A stretch of 7,668 nt of DNA from Phycisphaerales bacterium UBA1926 (GTDB taxonomy: Bacteria; Planctomycetota; Phycisphaerae; Phycisphaerales; UBA1924), in NCBI GenBank assembly GCA_002337215.1, contig DDFO01000013.1, forward strand, positions 16,192 through 23,859, read 5' to 3'. Each line of letters starts with the position of its first letter. Within the stretch, counting starts at the first letter, position 1. The notes beneath the pieces are model-generated. The model did not search any database, was not told the origin of the DNA, and worked only from the letters and a program-made list of their open reading frames with translations. Position numbers and translations under genes: made by a program. Below, piece after piece: positions 1-6,709 of the stretch.

Positions 1-1417
1 GGTTGGTCGGCGGGTTCTCGGGCGTCTCGGATGAAGGGTCGGTAGGGGGGGCAGTCGGGACGCTGGTTTGCTCGTCCGCCGGTTGCTCCGATTCGTTCCC
101 GGTGTTGTCTCGCAGGTCGTCGGACGCGGCGTCGAGCGCGTCGCGCAGCCGTTCGATGTCATCTGTCGCCCGGTCTCGGCGTTCGTTCGCCCGTTCGTCT
201 CGTGCGATCCGCTTGGCGAGCTCCTCGGCCGATGCGGGATCGACGCCCTCGCGTTCCAGCGCCTCGGCGACGCGCGACTCGTCGGTGAGATCGCCCACAC
301 GGTCGCGCAGCGCGTCGGTCATCGCCGAGTCCGCGTCCGAGCGCTCGTCGCGGGCGGCTTCGCGCCGGGCCGCCTCGTCGAGCGCGTCCGACAACCGCTC
401 GAGGTCCCGCGCGATCCGCTCGCGGGCCTCCGGGGGCATGCCCTCGGCGTTCCGCATCAACTCCCGGGCCGCGTCGCGAGCGCGCGCGAGGTCCCCGCTC
501 GAGAGCGCCTCGGCGAGCCGGGCGCTTTCCGGAGAGACATCCTCAGCCGCCGTCTCCCGGGCCGACCGGGCCGCGTCCGCGATGGCCTGGCTTGCGGTGT
601 CCTCCGTTTCTTCCTCGTTGACTGACGCCGCACGCTCGAGTTCGCTCGCGGCTTCCGCGAGCGCGTCGTCGGGAGCGACTTCGCCGCGTTCCAGCCGATC
701 GCGGATCGCCGTGAGTTCATCGGTGACGCGATCCCGGTCGGGGTTCACGCCGCCCGCGTCCAATGGCCCGTCTTCGTCTGGCTCGAGCGCCGCGATGGTC
801 TCCCGCAGGGCCTCATCGGCATCGGCGATCGATTCGGGCGTCGCGAGCGCGACCGAGCGCGACCGATCCGGCTCGGGCATCGGGAGGAATGTCCAGCCCA
901 CCGACCCGAGCGCGAGACACGCGATCCCGATCCACCAGCCGCGGTGCAGCGTCAGCGGGACGAGCCGATTGGCATGCACGCCGGTCGCCGCGGACTCGGC
1001 CTCGCCGAACAAGATGTTCACGAATGGGCGGGCGCGGGCGGGGTCCGCCTCTATTGGATTCTCGGCCGCGAGTTCGACCGCCGAGGTCAGCCGATCGTGC
1101 AGCCCCAGTACGTCGTCGGCGCGTCCGGCGCCGACGCTCGGCGCGACGGCGCGACGCCATCCGATCGCGAGGCCGGCGATGGCGCTCAACACAGCGACGC
1201 CCCCGGCGATCCAGGGCGCCGGCGCGTGCCACGCGGGCAGCCGCGTCGTGATGATCATCGCGAGACCCGCCGCGGCGGATCCAGCACCGAACCCGATCGC
1301 ACCGCACGTGAGCGCTCGCGAGAGTCGGATCCGGCTCGCGACCGACCGAGCGGCGTCGAGCGCACGTGTGGGCGTGCGCGCGGGGGTGGTCACAGGCTGT
1401 GTCGGCGACGTGGTCAT
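1..1417 (-). CDS. Membrane-anchored charged helical protein (DUF4175-like), 3' end outside window
   Basis: The minus-strand frame is open from ATG at 1417 to the window edge: 472 residues with no stop, so the C-terminus is missing. Hydrophobic segments lie at about residues 36-58, 68-86 and 161-178. Between the second and third is a motif LGLHDRLTSAVEL (104-116), resembling the 'GL.DR..TA.E' segment of large DUF4175-type membrane proteins seen in planctomycetes and proteobacteria; that link is from memory and tentative. Residues about 190-440 are dense in Ala, Arg, Glu and Asp with heptad-like spacing (ERLSDALDEAARREAARDE), predicting long helices or coiled coil outside the membrane. From about 440 the chain turns into a Pro/Thr/Ser/Glu-rich, probably disordered tail. 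There is no SD before the ATG; a TACCAT hexamer lies 8 nt upstream. Function unknown; a scaffold or envelope role is only a guess. This frame is preferred over the long plus-strand frame because it gives coherent membrane segments and amphipathic helices. Confidence 0.8.
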   Translation of the reverse strand, partial: MTTSPTQPVTTPARTPTRALDAARSVASRIRLSRALTCGAIGFGAGSAAAGLAMIITTRLPAWHAPAPWIAGGVAVLSAIAGLAIGWRRAVAPSVGAGRADDVLGLHDRLTSAVELAAENPIEADPARARPFVNILFGEAESAATGVHANRLVPLTLHRGWWIGIACLALGSVGWTFLPMPEPDRSRSVALATPESIADADEALRETIAALEPDEDGPLDAGGVNPDRDRVTDELTAIRDRLERGEVAPDDALAEAASELERAASVNEEETEDTASQAIADAARSARETAAEDVSPESARLAEALSSGDLARARDAARELMRNAEGMPPEARERIARDLERLSDALDEAARREAARDERSDADSAMTDALRDRVGDLTDESRVAEALEREGVDPASAEELAKRIARDERANERRDRATDDIERLRDALDAASDDLRDNTGNESEQPADEQTSVPTAPPTDPSSETPENPPTN

Positions 1418-1425
1418 CCAACAGG

Positions 1426-1431
1426 ATGGTA
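1426..1431 (-). promoter_or_regulatory. Candidate -10 element of the membrane-protein gene
   Basis: Read on the minus strand this is TACCAT (4 of 6 bases of TATAAT), ending 8 nt before the ATG at 1417. That distance puts the transcription start at or next to the start codon, and no purine-rich SD lies between. I see no convincing -35 at the usual distance. It is a short motif, so chance occurrence is quite possible. Confidence 0.3.
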
Positions 1432-1475
1432 CGGGAGACGGTCCACGGGGTTGCCCGTCGTCGATCTGTCCCCGC

Positions 1476-1481
1476 TAGGCT
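1476..1481 (+). promoter_or_regulatory. Candidate -10 element of trpD, leaderless type
   Basis: TAGGCT fits the TANNNT form of bacterial -10 elements in GC-rich genomes and ends 6 nt before the GTG of trpD. Transcription would then begin at the start codon itself. A TTGCCC at 1451-1456 could be a -35, but the 19-nt spacing is long. The absence of any SD in front of trpD supports the leaderless reading. Confidence 0.35.
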
Positions 1482-1487
1482 CTCGGC

Positions 1488-2576
<1,089 letters not shown>

Positions 2577-2630
2577 AGGTCGGTGGCGGTGGGCACATTC
2601 GGTTGGGTGCGGTAGAGCGGGGAGGCGCGT

Positions 2631-3140
2631 GTGAAGATCACGCTGATCGCGGCGGTGGCGAGCAACGGGGTGATCGGGCGCGACGGGGGGCTCCCGTGGC
2701 ATCTGCCGGCGGACCTGCGTCGCTTTAAAGAGGTCACTCGCGGGCACCAGGTCGTCATGGGTCGCCGAACGTTCGAGAGCCTGCCCGGCCCGCTCCCGAA
2801 ACGGCGAAACATTGTTGTCACCAGGCAGTCGGTGTATTCGGCTCGCGGGATCGATATCGCGCACTCCCTCGATGAGGCGATTGCGATGGCGGAATCGGCC
2901 GCGACGAGCTCTGATGAGACGCTGTTCATCCTCGGTGGCGCTGTGCTCTATGCCGCTGCTTTGCCGATCGCCGACCGGCTCGTCCTGACGATGGTCGATG
3001 CGGAAGTATCTGGTGACACGCGTTTTCCAGAATTTGATGAGGCGGAGTGGCGCGAGGTTTCGTCGGAGGCGCACGCCGCGGACGATGAGAACGATTATGC
3101 GTTCACCGTGCGGGTGCTCGAACGGGTCAGCGCGGTCTGA
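2631..3140 (+). CDS. folA: Dihydrofolate reductase
   Basis: This 169-residue enzyme reduces dihydrofolate to tetrahydrofolate with NADPH, supplying one-carbon units for thymidylate, purine and methionine synthesis. The N-terminus shows the signature I.A...NGVIG..GGLPWHLPAD (residues 6-28), with Trp23 and the catalytic acid Asp28 corresponding to E. coli Trp22 and Asp27. NADPH-binding elements follow: MGRRTFESLP (43-52), RRNIVVTRQ (58-66) and ILGGAVLY (100-107). Length is typical of chromosomal FolA (about 160-170). The start is GTG at 2631, fixed by a clear SD, GGGGAGG, at 2619-2625. It follows trpD in the same direction and may share its transcript. No thyA is adjacent within the window. No clear terminator follows the stop. 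Confidence 0.97.
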   Translation: MKITLIAAVASNGVIGRDGGLPWHLPADLRRFKEVTRGHQVVMGRRTFESLPGPLPKRRNIVVTRQSVYSARGIDIAHSLDEAIAMAESAATSSDETLFILGGAVLYAAALPIADRLVLTMVDAEVSGDTRFPEFDEAEWREVSSEAHAADDENDYAFTVRVLERVSAV

Positions 3141-3386
3141 GAACGAAATATTCAGAGCCCGAGATGGACCGATAACGCTGCAGATCGCGTCGGATCGGGT
3201 GTTTGCGCGGATCAGGTATACGAACGTTGCGCTAAAACGCCGTTACACAATGAATTTACGCAGATTCATGACCCAAATCTGTTGCACTCCGCTCTCGGCT
3301 GAAATATGCTTCCGGCGTGGGAGTTCCACATGGTTTCCAACCGGGCGTGATTGCTTCGCCCCCGATATATCCCAGAGGAGATAGAT
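3141..3386. other. Intergenic region ahead of the paralog array
   Basis: This gap is richer in A and T than the surrounding genes and holds no credible reading frame. It contains a small dyad, CAGATT (3261-3266) with AATCTG (3276-3281) nine bases apart, lying just upstream of and touching the candidate promoter at 3282-3310, plus the SD of the first paralog at 3374-3381. I see no Rho-independent terminator for folA here. Confidence 0.6.
3282..3310 (+). promoter_or_regulatory. Candidate promoter of paralog 1
   Basis: TTGCAC at 3282-3287 and TATGCT at 3305-3310 are separated by exactly 17 bases, the optimum for a housekeeping sigma factor; they match the consensus hexamers at 3 and 4 positions. 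Predicted start is near 3317, giving a leader of about 70 nt that ends in a strong SD. The dyad CAGATT-N9-AATCTG just upstream overlaps the place where an activator or repressor would bind. Motif-only evidence. Confidence 0.4.
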
Positions 3387-3941
3387 ATGAAGAACGCTGT
3401 TATTCTTACCGCTGTTGCCGGTCTCGCTGCTGCCGCCTCGGCCCAGAGCGCCCAGATCGAGTTCTCGGCTTCCGCCACCGAGATCAACGTTGGTGACACC
3501 GTCACCTTCACCGTGAGCGCTTCGTTCACCGGCCTGACCGCGACCGGCTACTACGGTGGCTTCCTCGGTTCGTTCCTCGCGAGCGACGCCGGCCTCGGCG
3601 ACGCCAGCAACCTGACGAGCCTCATGTCTGGCGAAGGCACCGCCCCGGTCGCTTCCGGCGCTGACATCAACAACATCAACATCTTCAACAACGCCCTGCT
3701 CGGCACCGACGATCAGTCGATCGGTACCTTCTTCACGTTCGACGTGACCGCCACCGCCGAGGGCGTCCTGTCCTACGACGCCGTGGGCGTTTCGTCGCTC
3801 TTCAACTCGGACTTCATCTTCGATCAGGCGATCGAAGTGAGCGCCAGCGTCCTGAGTGACTCGGTCAACATCGTCCCCGCCCCGGGCGCCGCCGCCCTCC
3901 TGGGCCTCGGTGGCCTCGTCGCCACCCGTCGTCGCCGCTAA
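3387..3941 (+). CDS. Secreted PEP-CTERM-like paralog, copy 1
   Basis: A 184-residue exported protein of no family I can name. The start ATG at 3387 is set by the SD AGAGGAGA (3374-3381) and by the signal peptide beginning there: MKN, a hydrophobic core (4-16) and a likely signal peptidase I cut at ASA|Q19-20. The mature part is rich in Thr, Ser, Gly and Asp, has no cysteine, and looks all-beta. Shared array motifs are NVGDTVTFTVSASFTG (34-49), YYGGFLGSF (55-63), ASD.GLG (65-71), SGEGT (81-85), NIFNNALLGTDD (98-109), FFTFDV (115-120) and SDSV (157-160). The C-terminus carries VPAPG (163-167), a short hydrophobic stretch and ATRRRR, the three-part plan of PEP-CTERM sorting signals. Codons are strongly selected (Gly only GGC/GGT), suggesting high expression. 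It is monocistronic: candidate promoter upstream and a strong terminator at 3971-4004. The best guess is a surface or matrix protein released and processed by an exosortase. Confidence 0.9.
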   Translation: MKNAVILTAVAGLAAAASAQSAQIEFSASATEINVGDTVTFTVSASFTGLTATGYYGGFLGSFLASDAGLGDASNLTSLMSGEGTAPVASGADINNINIFNNALLGTDDQSIGTFFTFDVTATAEGVLSYDAVGVSSLFNSDFIFDQAIEVSASVLSDSVNIVPAPGAAALLGLGGLVATRRRR

Positions 3942-3970
3942 TCGGCTTCGGCTCGCAGATTTTCGATCAG

Positions 3971-4004
3971 GAAGCCCGGCCGAACTGGCCGGGCTTCTCT
4001 TTTT
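3971..4004 (+). terminator. Rho-independent terminator after paralog 1
   Basis: A perfect 11-bp GC-rich stem, GAAGCCCGGCC (3971-3981) with GGCCGGGCTTC (3987-3997), a 5-nt loop, then TCTTTTT. It lies 29 bases after the stop of copy 1 and separates it from copy 2. Confidence 0.92.
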
Positions 4005-4133
4005 GCTCCCGTATTCGGTCGCCATCGATTCCAGCCCGGGTCCCGCCTGGGGCGTTGTGAGTCGGGTCATAATACGAACAAAGCACGGAAATACGTTCCT
4101 GCAAGTATTTTGGCGAGAATACAGACTCTTTTG

Positions 4134-4161
4134 TTGCGATCTGCGTGGATGTCGGTACCAT
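4134..4161 (+). promoter_or_regulatory. Candidate promoter of paralog 2
   Basis: TTGCGA (4134-4139) and TACCAT (4156-4161) are 16 bases apart, each matching its consensus hexamer at 4 of 6 positions. This would give a leader of roughly 75-80 nt, similar to that proposed for copy 1. A dyad AAATAC-N10-GTATTT (4089-4094 and 4105-4110) lies just upstream. Weak, motif-only evidence. Confidence 0.3.
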
Positions 4162-4232
4162 GCGGATGTCGTGAATCACGGAAACGGGGCCTTGGTCAGC
4201 TCCGGAGACAAGACATTCCGTATCAAAGATTT

Positions 4233-4240
4233 GAGGAGAT
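4233..4240 (+). promoter_or_regulatory. Ribosome binding site fixing the GTG start of paralog 2
   Basis: GAGGAGAT sits 4 bases before GTG at 4245. The frame is open well upstream of this point, so this SD, together with the signal peptide that begins at the GTG, decides the start. The same GAGGAG core precedes the other four copies (3374-3381, 5348-5354, 6082-6088, 6695-6703). Confidence 0.85.
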
Positions 4241-4244
4241 TCCC

Positions 4245-4802
4245 GTGAAGAACATTGTATTTCTCGCGATCGCTGGCCTTGCCGCCGGCGCCGCTGCTCA
4301 GGGCGTGACCCTGACATTCTCGGCCAACCAGTCCTCGGTCGACGTTGGCGATACCATCACCTGGACCGTCTCGGCTTCGTTCACTGGCTTCAGCGACCCG
4401 ACCGCCTACTACGGTGGCTTCGTCGGCTCGTTCGACGCCAGCGACAACGGCCTCGGTATGGCCGGCAACTTCATGAACATGATGAACGGCGAAGGTACTC
4501 CCCAGGCCGCCAACGGCGCCAGCGTCACCGCCCTGAACATCTTCAACGCCGCTCTGCTCGGCTCGGACGACCCGTCCAACCCGATCGACATCTTCTCGTT
4601 TGATGTCGTCACCGGTGCCCAGGGCGTCCTCTCGTACGGCCAGTCCGGCGTGCACAGCGTCTTCCCCGATGACGGTATCTTCTCGCTCGCCCAAGAATTC
4701 GCGGGCACCGCTGTCAGCGACAGCGTCAACATCGTCCCGGCCCCGGGCGTCGCCGCCCTCCTCGGCCTCGGTGGCCTCGTCGCCACCCGTCGTCGCCGCT
4801 AA
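4245..4802 (+). CDS. Secreted PEP-CTERM-like paralog, copy 2
   Basis: A 185-residue exported protein, paralogous to copy 1, starting at GTG 4245. Signal peptide: residues 1-18 or 19 (core IVFLAIAGLAAGA), cleaved near AAA|Q. The mature domain carries DVGDTITWTVSASFTGF (33-49), AYYGGFVGSF (54-63), ASDNGLG (65-71), NGEGTPQAANGASV (81-94), NIFNAALLGSDD (98-109), NPIDIFSFDV (112-121) and VSDSVNIVPAPG (157-168), followed by the short hydrophobic stretch and ATRRRR. There is no cysteine. In protein sequence it is closest to copy 4 (both have SDPTAY, ASDN.LG, GEGTPQAANGASV), although the two differ strongly in codon use. Glycine codons are only GGC/GGT, as in copies 1 and 3. The last 39 coding bases plus one base beyond match copy 1 exactly. 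Its own terminator follows at 4841-4873, so it is probably monocistronic. Role as for copy 1, unproven. Confidence 0.9.
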   Translation: MKNIVFLAIAGLAAGAAAQGVTLTFSANQSSVDVGDTITWTVSASFTGFSDPTAYYGGFVGSFDASDNGLGMAGNFMNMMNGEGTPQAANGASVTALNIFNAALLGSDDPSNPIDIFSFDVVTGAQGVLSYGQSGVHSVFPDDGIFSLAQEFAGTAVSDSVNIVPAPGVAALLGLGGLVATRRRR

Positions 4803-4840
4803 TTCTCGGCGAATCGACAGCTGAAAAGCGATACACATCG

Positions 4841-4873
4841 ACGCCCGTCCCGAAAGGGACGGGCGTTCTCTTT
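4841..4873 (+). terminator. Rho-independent terminator after paralog 2
   Basis: A perfect 11-bp stem, ACGCCCGTCCC (4841-4851) with GGGACGGGCGT (4856-4866), closed by a stable GAAA tetraloop and followed by TCTCTTT. Its stem is unrelated in sequence to that after copy 1, so the terminators were not simply copied along with the genes. Confidence 0.92.
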
Positions 4874-4970
4874 GAACGGGGTCATTGGCGAGGTCTCGTT
4901 CCGCGGCGCATGCCAGACGACATCTCGGCGTTCATCCGCCTGGATGACAGCAGAGACTCGCGGCTGAGGC

Positions 4971-4991
4971 GCCCAAGTGCCCAAGTGCCCA
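4971..4991. repeat. Short tandem repeat, 8-bp unit GCCCAAGT
   Basis: Two full units and the first five bases of a third lie in a row in the noncoding gap between copies 2 and 3. Function unknown; probably a replication-slippage product. Confidence 0.7.
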
Positions 4992-5096
4992 CGCGATCAT
5001 TGGTTGCGGCTCGACCTCGGACACCAGTGAACGCGACTGCAGACATGGTCCAATAGCCGGGCTCTCCACGCATCCGGGGGGTGCCGGCGTCGGCTT

Positions 5097-5123
5097 CTGC
5101 AGATTTTCGCTGAGAAACTGCAG
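5097..5123. repeat. Imperfect inverted repeat (hairpin)
   Basis: CTGCAGATTTTC (5097-5108) can pair with GAGAAACTGCAG (5112-5123) over 12 positions, with one A-A mismatch and one G-U pair, around a 3-nt loop. There is no T-tract, so it is not a normal terminator. It could be a protein-binding dyad or structured RNA; it is about 240 bases ahead of copy 3. Confidence 0.5.
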
Positions 5124-5320
5124 GTGCTCTCAGGCATTCGCCGCCCCGACAGAAGCGTTGCTGGCGAAATATCGCGGGTTTGAGCACAATTGTTAGGTAT
5201 ATGGACGTAATTCGTTGAAAAAAACCACCTGATTTTGCCAGTTGGCTTGCAGAACTCAGACGGTGTGGCATGTTTGCGTGGGTCACGAATTCAGTCGTTC
5301 GCGACACAATCAGTTCATCG

Positions 5321-5346
5321 TGCAAATCTGCATAACTGCAAATCTG
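5321..5346 (+). promoter_or_regulatory. Direct repeat TGCAAATCTG x2 before paralog 3
   Basis: Two exact copies of TGCAAATCTG (5321-5330 and 5337-5346) are 6 bases apart (16-bp period) and the second runs into the SD GAGGAGA (5348-5354) of copy 3. Placement between the likely transcript start and the SD fits an operator or a site where an RNA-binding factor controls translation. Related CAAATCTG is found upstream of copy 1 (3274-3281), and its reverse complement in part (AGATTTG, 4227-4233) upstream of copy 2. Function inferred only. Confidence 0.4.
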
Positions 5347-5360
5347 TGAGGAGATCTCAA

Positions 5361-5918
5361 ATGAAGAACATCGCCATCCTGTCCATCGCTGGTCTCGCCG
5401 CTGCTGCCTCCGCCCAGAGCGTCACCCTCCACTTCGACATCGACGGTGACCCGCTGACCGGCTCGGACGTCGTTGCCGACTCGGCCAGCTGGACCGTCTG
5501 GGCCAGCTTCACCGGCTTTGCCTCGGCTGACGCCTACTTCGGTGGCTTCGTCGGCTCGTTCGACGGTAACGGTGACGGTTCGGCCTCGAACCTCATGAAC
5601 CTCATGGCCGGCGAAGGTACCGTCGCCGCCGCCGACGGCGCCAGCATCGTGAACATCAACATGTTCAACAACGCCCTGCTCGGCACCGATGACACGGCCA
5701 ACCCGCTCGCGATCTTCAGCTTCGACACCAGCGGCACCACCTCGGAGCTCAGCTACTCCGCGACCGGCGTCGCCTCGATGTTCGCCGACGGCAACATCTT
5801 CGGCACCCCGATCCCGACCGACTTCGTGGTCATCAGCGACCGCCTCGTCGTCCCGGCCCCCGGCGCCGCTGCCCTCCTGGGCCTCGGTGGTCTGGTCGCC
5901 ACCCGTCGTCGCCGCTAA
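5361..5918 (+). CDS. Secreted PEP-CTERM-like paralog, copy 3
   Basis: A 185-residue exported paralog starting at ATG 5361 behind SD GAGGAGA (5348-5354). Its signal peptide (MKNIAILSIAGLAAAASA|Q) is the most similar to that of copy 1. The mature domain differs at its start: it has an insertion around 26-40 with a DIDGD segment (26-30), and where copies 1, 2 and 4 have ASDN.LG it has FDGNGDGSASN (67-77), which resembles the first half of a calcium-binding EF-hand or dockerin loop without the usual acidic twelfth residue. Otherwise the array motifs are kept: WTVWASFTGF, AYFGGFVGSF (58-67), AGEGT (83-87), NMFNNALLGTDD (100-111), NPLAIFSFD (114-122), VISDR (157-161), VPAPG (164-168), ATRRRR at the end. 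No cysteine. Gly codons are only GGC/GGT, indicating strong expression. It has its own terminator at 5954-5989. Confidence 0.9.
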   Translation: MKNIAILSIAGLAAAASAQSVTLHFDIDGDPLTGSDVVADSASWTVWASFTGFASADAYFGGFVGSFDGNGDGSASNLMNLMAGEGTVAAADGASIVNINMFNNALLGTDDTANPLAIFSFDTSGTTSELSYSATGVASMFADGNIFGTPIPTDFVVISDRLVVPAPGAAALLGLGGLVATRRRR

Positions 5919-5953
5919 TCCCGGCTGACCGACGAGCTTTCTGAGTATCTCTG

Positions 5954-5989
5954 CACCCGGGTCCCGTAAGGGGCCCGGGTGTTGTTTTT
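5954..5989 (+). terminator. Rho-independent terminator after paralog 3
   Basis: A 12-bp stem, CACCCGGGTCCC (5954-5965) with GGGGCCCGGGTG (5970-5981), one G-U pair, a GTAA tetraloop, then TTGTTTTT. It closes the transcript of copy 3. Confidence 0.92.
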
Positions 5990-6095
5990 GCGCTCATGGG
6001 GCCAAAATGCAAACGAAAGGTGTGAATTCTTCCCGTGATCCGGTAGCCTCGGGTCGGCCCTTCGACTCGACGGGGGACGACGAGGAGACAGGATC

Positions 6096-6671
6096 ATGGC
6101 ACGCATGACACACGCATCGATTGTGCTCGCCGCGGTGAGCGGCCTGGCCGCGGTCGCGTCGGCCCAGGGCGTCACCCTCTATTTCCGCGCCGATGCCTCC
6201 GATCCCTCGATCGGCGACACGCTGCAGTGGACCGTCGCGGCGGAGTTCACGGGCTATTCCGATCCGACGGCGTACTTCGGCGGGTTCGTCGGGTCGTTCG
6301 TCGCGTCCGACAACTCGCTCGGCACCGCGAGCAACTTCCAGAACCTGCTGTCCGGCGAGGGCACGCCCCAGGCCGCCAACGGGGCGAGCGTCGAGGGCGT
6401 CAATATCTTCAACGCCGCGTTGCTCGGAACGGATGATCAGGCGAACCCGATCGACATCTTCACATTCGATGTATCGTGGAACGCCTTCGGGTTCCTGTCA
6501 TACGACGCCATCGGATTGACGACCGTCTTCCCCAACGATGGGGTCCTGACGCTGGGCGACGAGTTCACGAACTTCAATGTGGTGAGCGACCGGGTCGGCT
6601 TCCCGACGCCGGGCGCGGGGATGGGGATCGCCCTGGGCGGGCTGATGGTGGCACGCCGTCGGCGGGGCTGA
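6096..6671 (+). CDS. Secreted PEP-CTERM-like paralog, copy 4
   Basis: A 191-residue exported paralog starting at ATG 6096, SD GAGGAGA at 6082-6088. The signal peptide is a little longer than in copies 1-3 (MARMTHAS..., cut near ASA|Q at 23-24). Motifs: SIGDTLQWTVAAEFTGY (38-54), AYFGGFVGSF (59-68), ASDNSLG (70-76), SGEGTPQAANGASV (86-99), NIFNAALLGTDD (103-114), NPIDIFTFDV (117-126), VVSDRV (162-167). The sorting tail is PTPG (170-173), a short hydrophobic run and ARRRR plus a final Gly. Copy 2 is its closest relative by eye, yet codon use is like trpD, with GGG, CGG and GCG common, so it is probably weakly expressed. No terminator follows; copy 5 starts 38 bases on, so the two likely form an operon. 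TAGCCT at 6044-6049 is a possible but weak -10. No cysteine. Function unknown, as for copy 1. Confidence 0.88.
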   Translation: MARMTHASIVLAAVSGLAAVASAQGVTLYFRADASDPSIGDTLQWTVAAEFTGYSDPTAYFGGFVGSFVASDNSLGTASNFQNLLSGEGTPQAANGASVEGVNIFNAALLGTDDQANPIDIFTFDVSWNAFGFLSYDAIGLTTVFPNDGVLTLGDEFTNFNVVSDRVGFPTPGAGMGIALGGLMVARRRRG

Positions 6672-6709
6672 CGACTCGCCCCGGGTCTGGGTCCGAGAGG
6701 AGGATCGGG

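Larger units (their letters stand above)
4874..5360. other. Long intergenic region between paralogs 2 and 3
   Basis: Nearly 490 bases with no convincing gene. A minus-strand open frame at 4882-5325 lacks domain character, signal peptide or SD and is discounted. The region holds a short tandem repeat (GCCCAAGT, 2.6 copies, 4971-4991), a hairpin at 5097-5123, an 8-bp palindrome ACAATTGT (5186-5193), an AT-rich stretch around 5160-5240, and a 10-bp direct repeat just before the next gene (5321-5346). The promoter of copy 3 must be in here, but I cannot pick it with confidence. Confidence 0.6.

Noticed and set aside
3..1478. A 491-codon open frame on the plus strand
   Set aside because: Its product is a low-complexity Ser/Arg/Ala mixture with no domain character. 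It is the antisense image of the minus-strand membrane protein, whose frame has coherent hydrophobic segments and helices. Long antisense frames are expected in GC-rich DNA.
3243..4070. A 275-codon minus-strand frame across paralog 1
   Set aside because: It is antisense to copy 1 and to its terminator, rich in Gly/Glu/Ala/Val with no signal or motif; similar frames lie antisense to copies 2 and 3 and arise from the strong codon bias.
5179..5204. TTGAGC and TATATG as a promoter for copy 3
   Set aside because: The spacing is only 12 bases, too short for a normal sigma-70-type promoter; other combinations in the gap were no better.
4882..5325. A 147-codon minus-strand frame in the gap between copies 2 and 3
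   Set aside because: No SD, no recognisable domain or signal peptide, amino acid content close to random, and it runs across the hairpin and into the region that must hold the promoter of copy 3.
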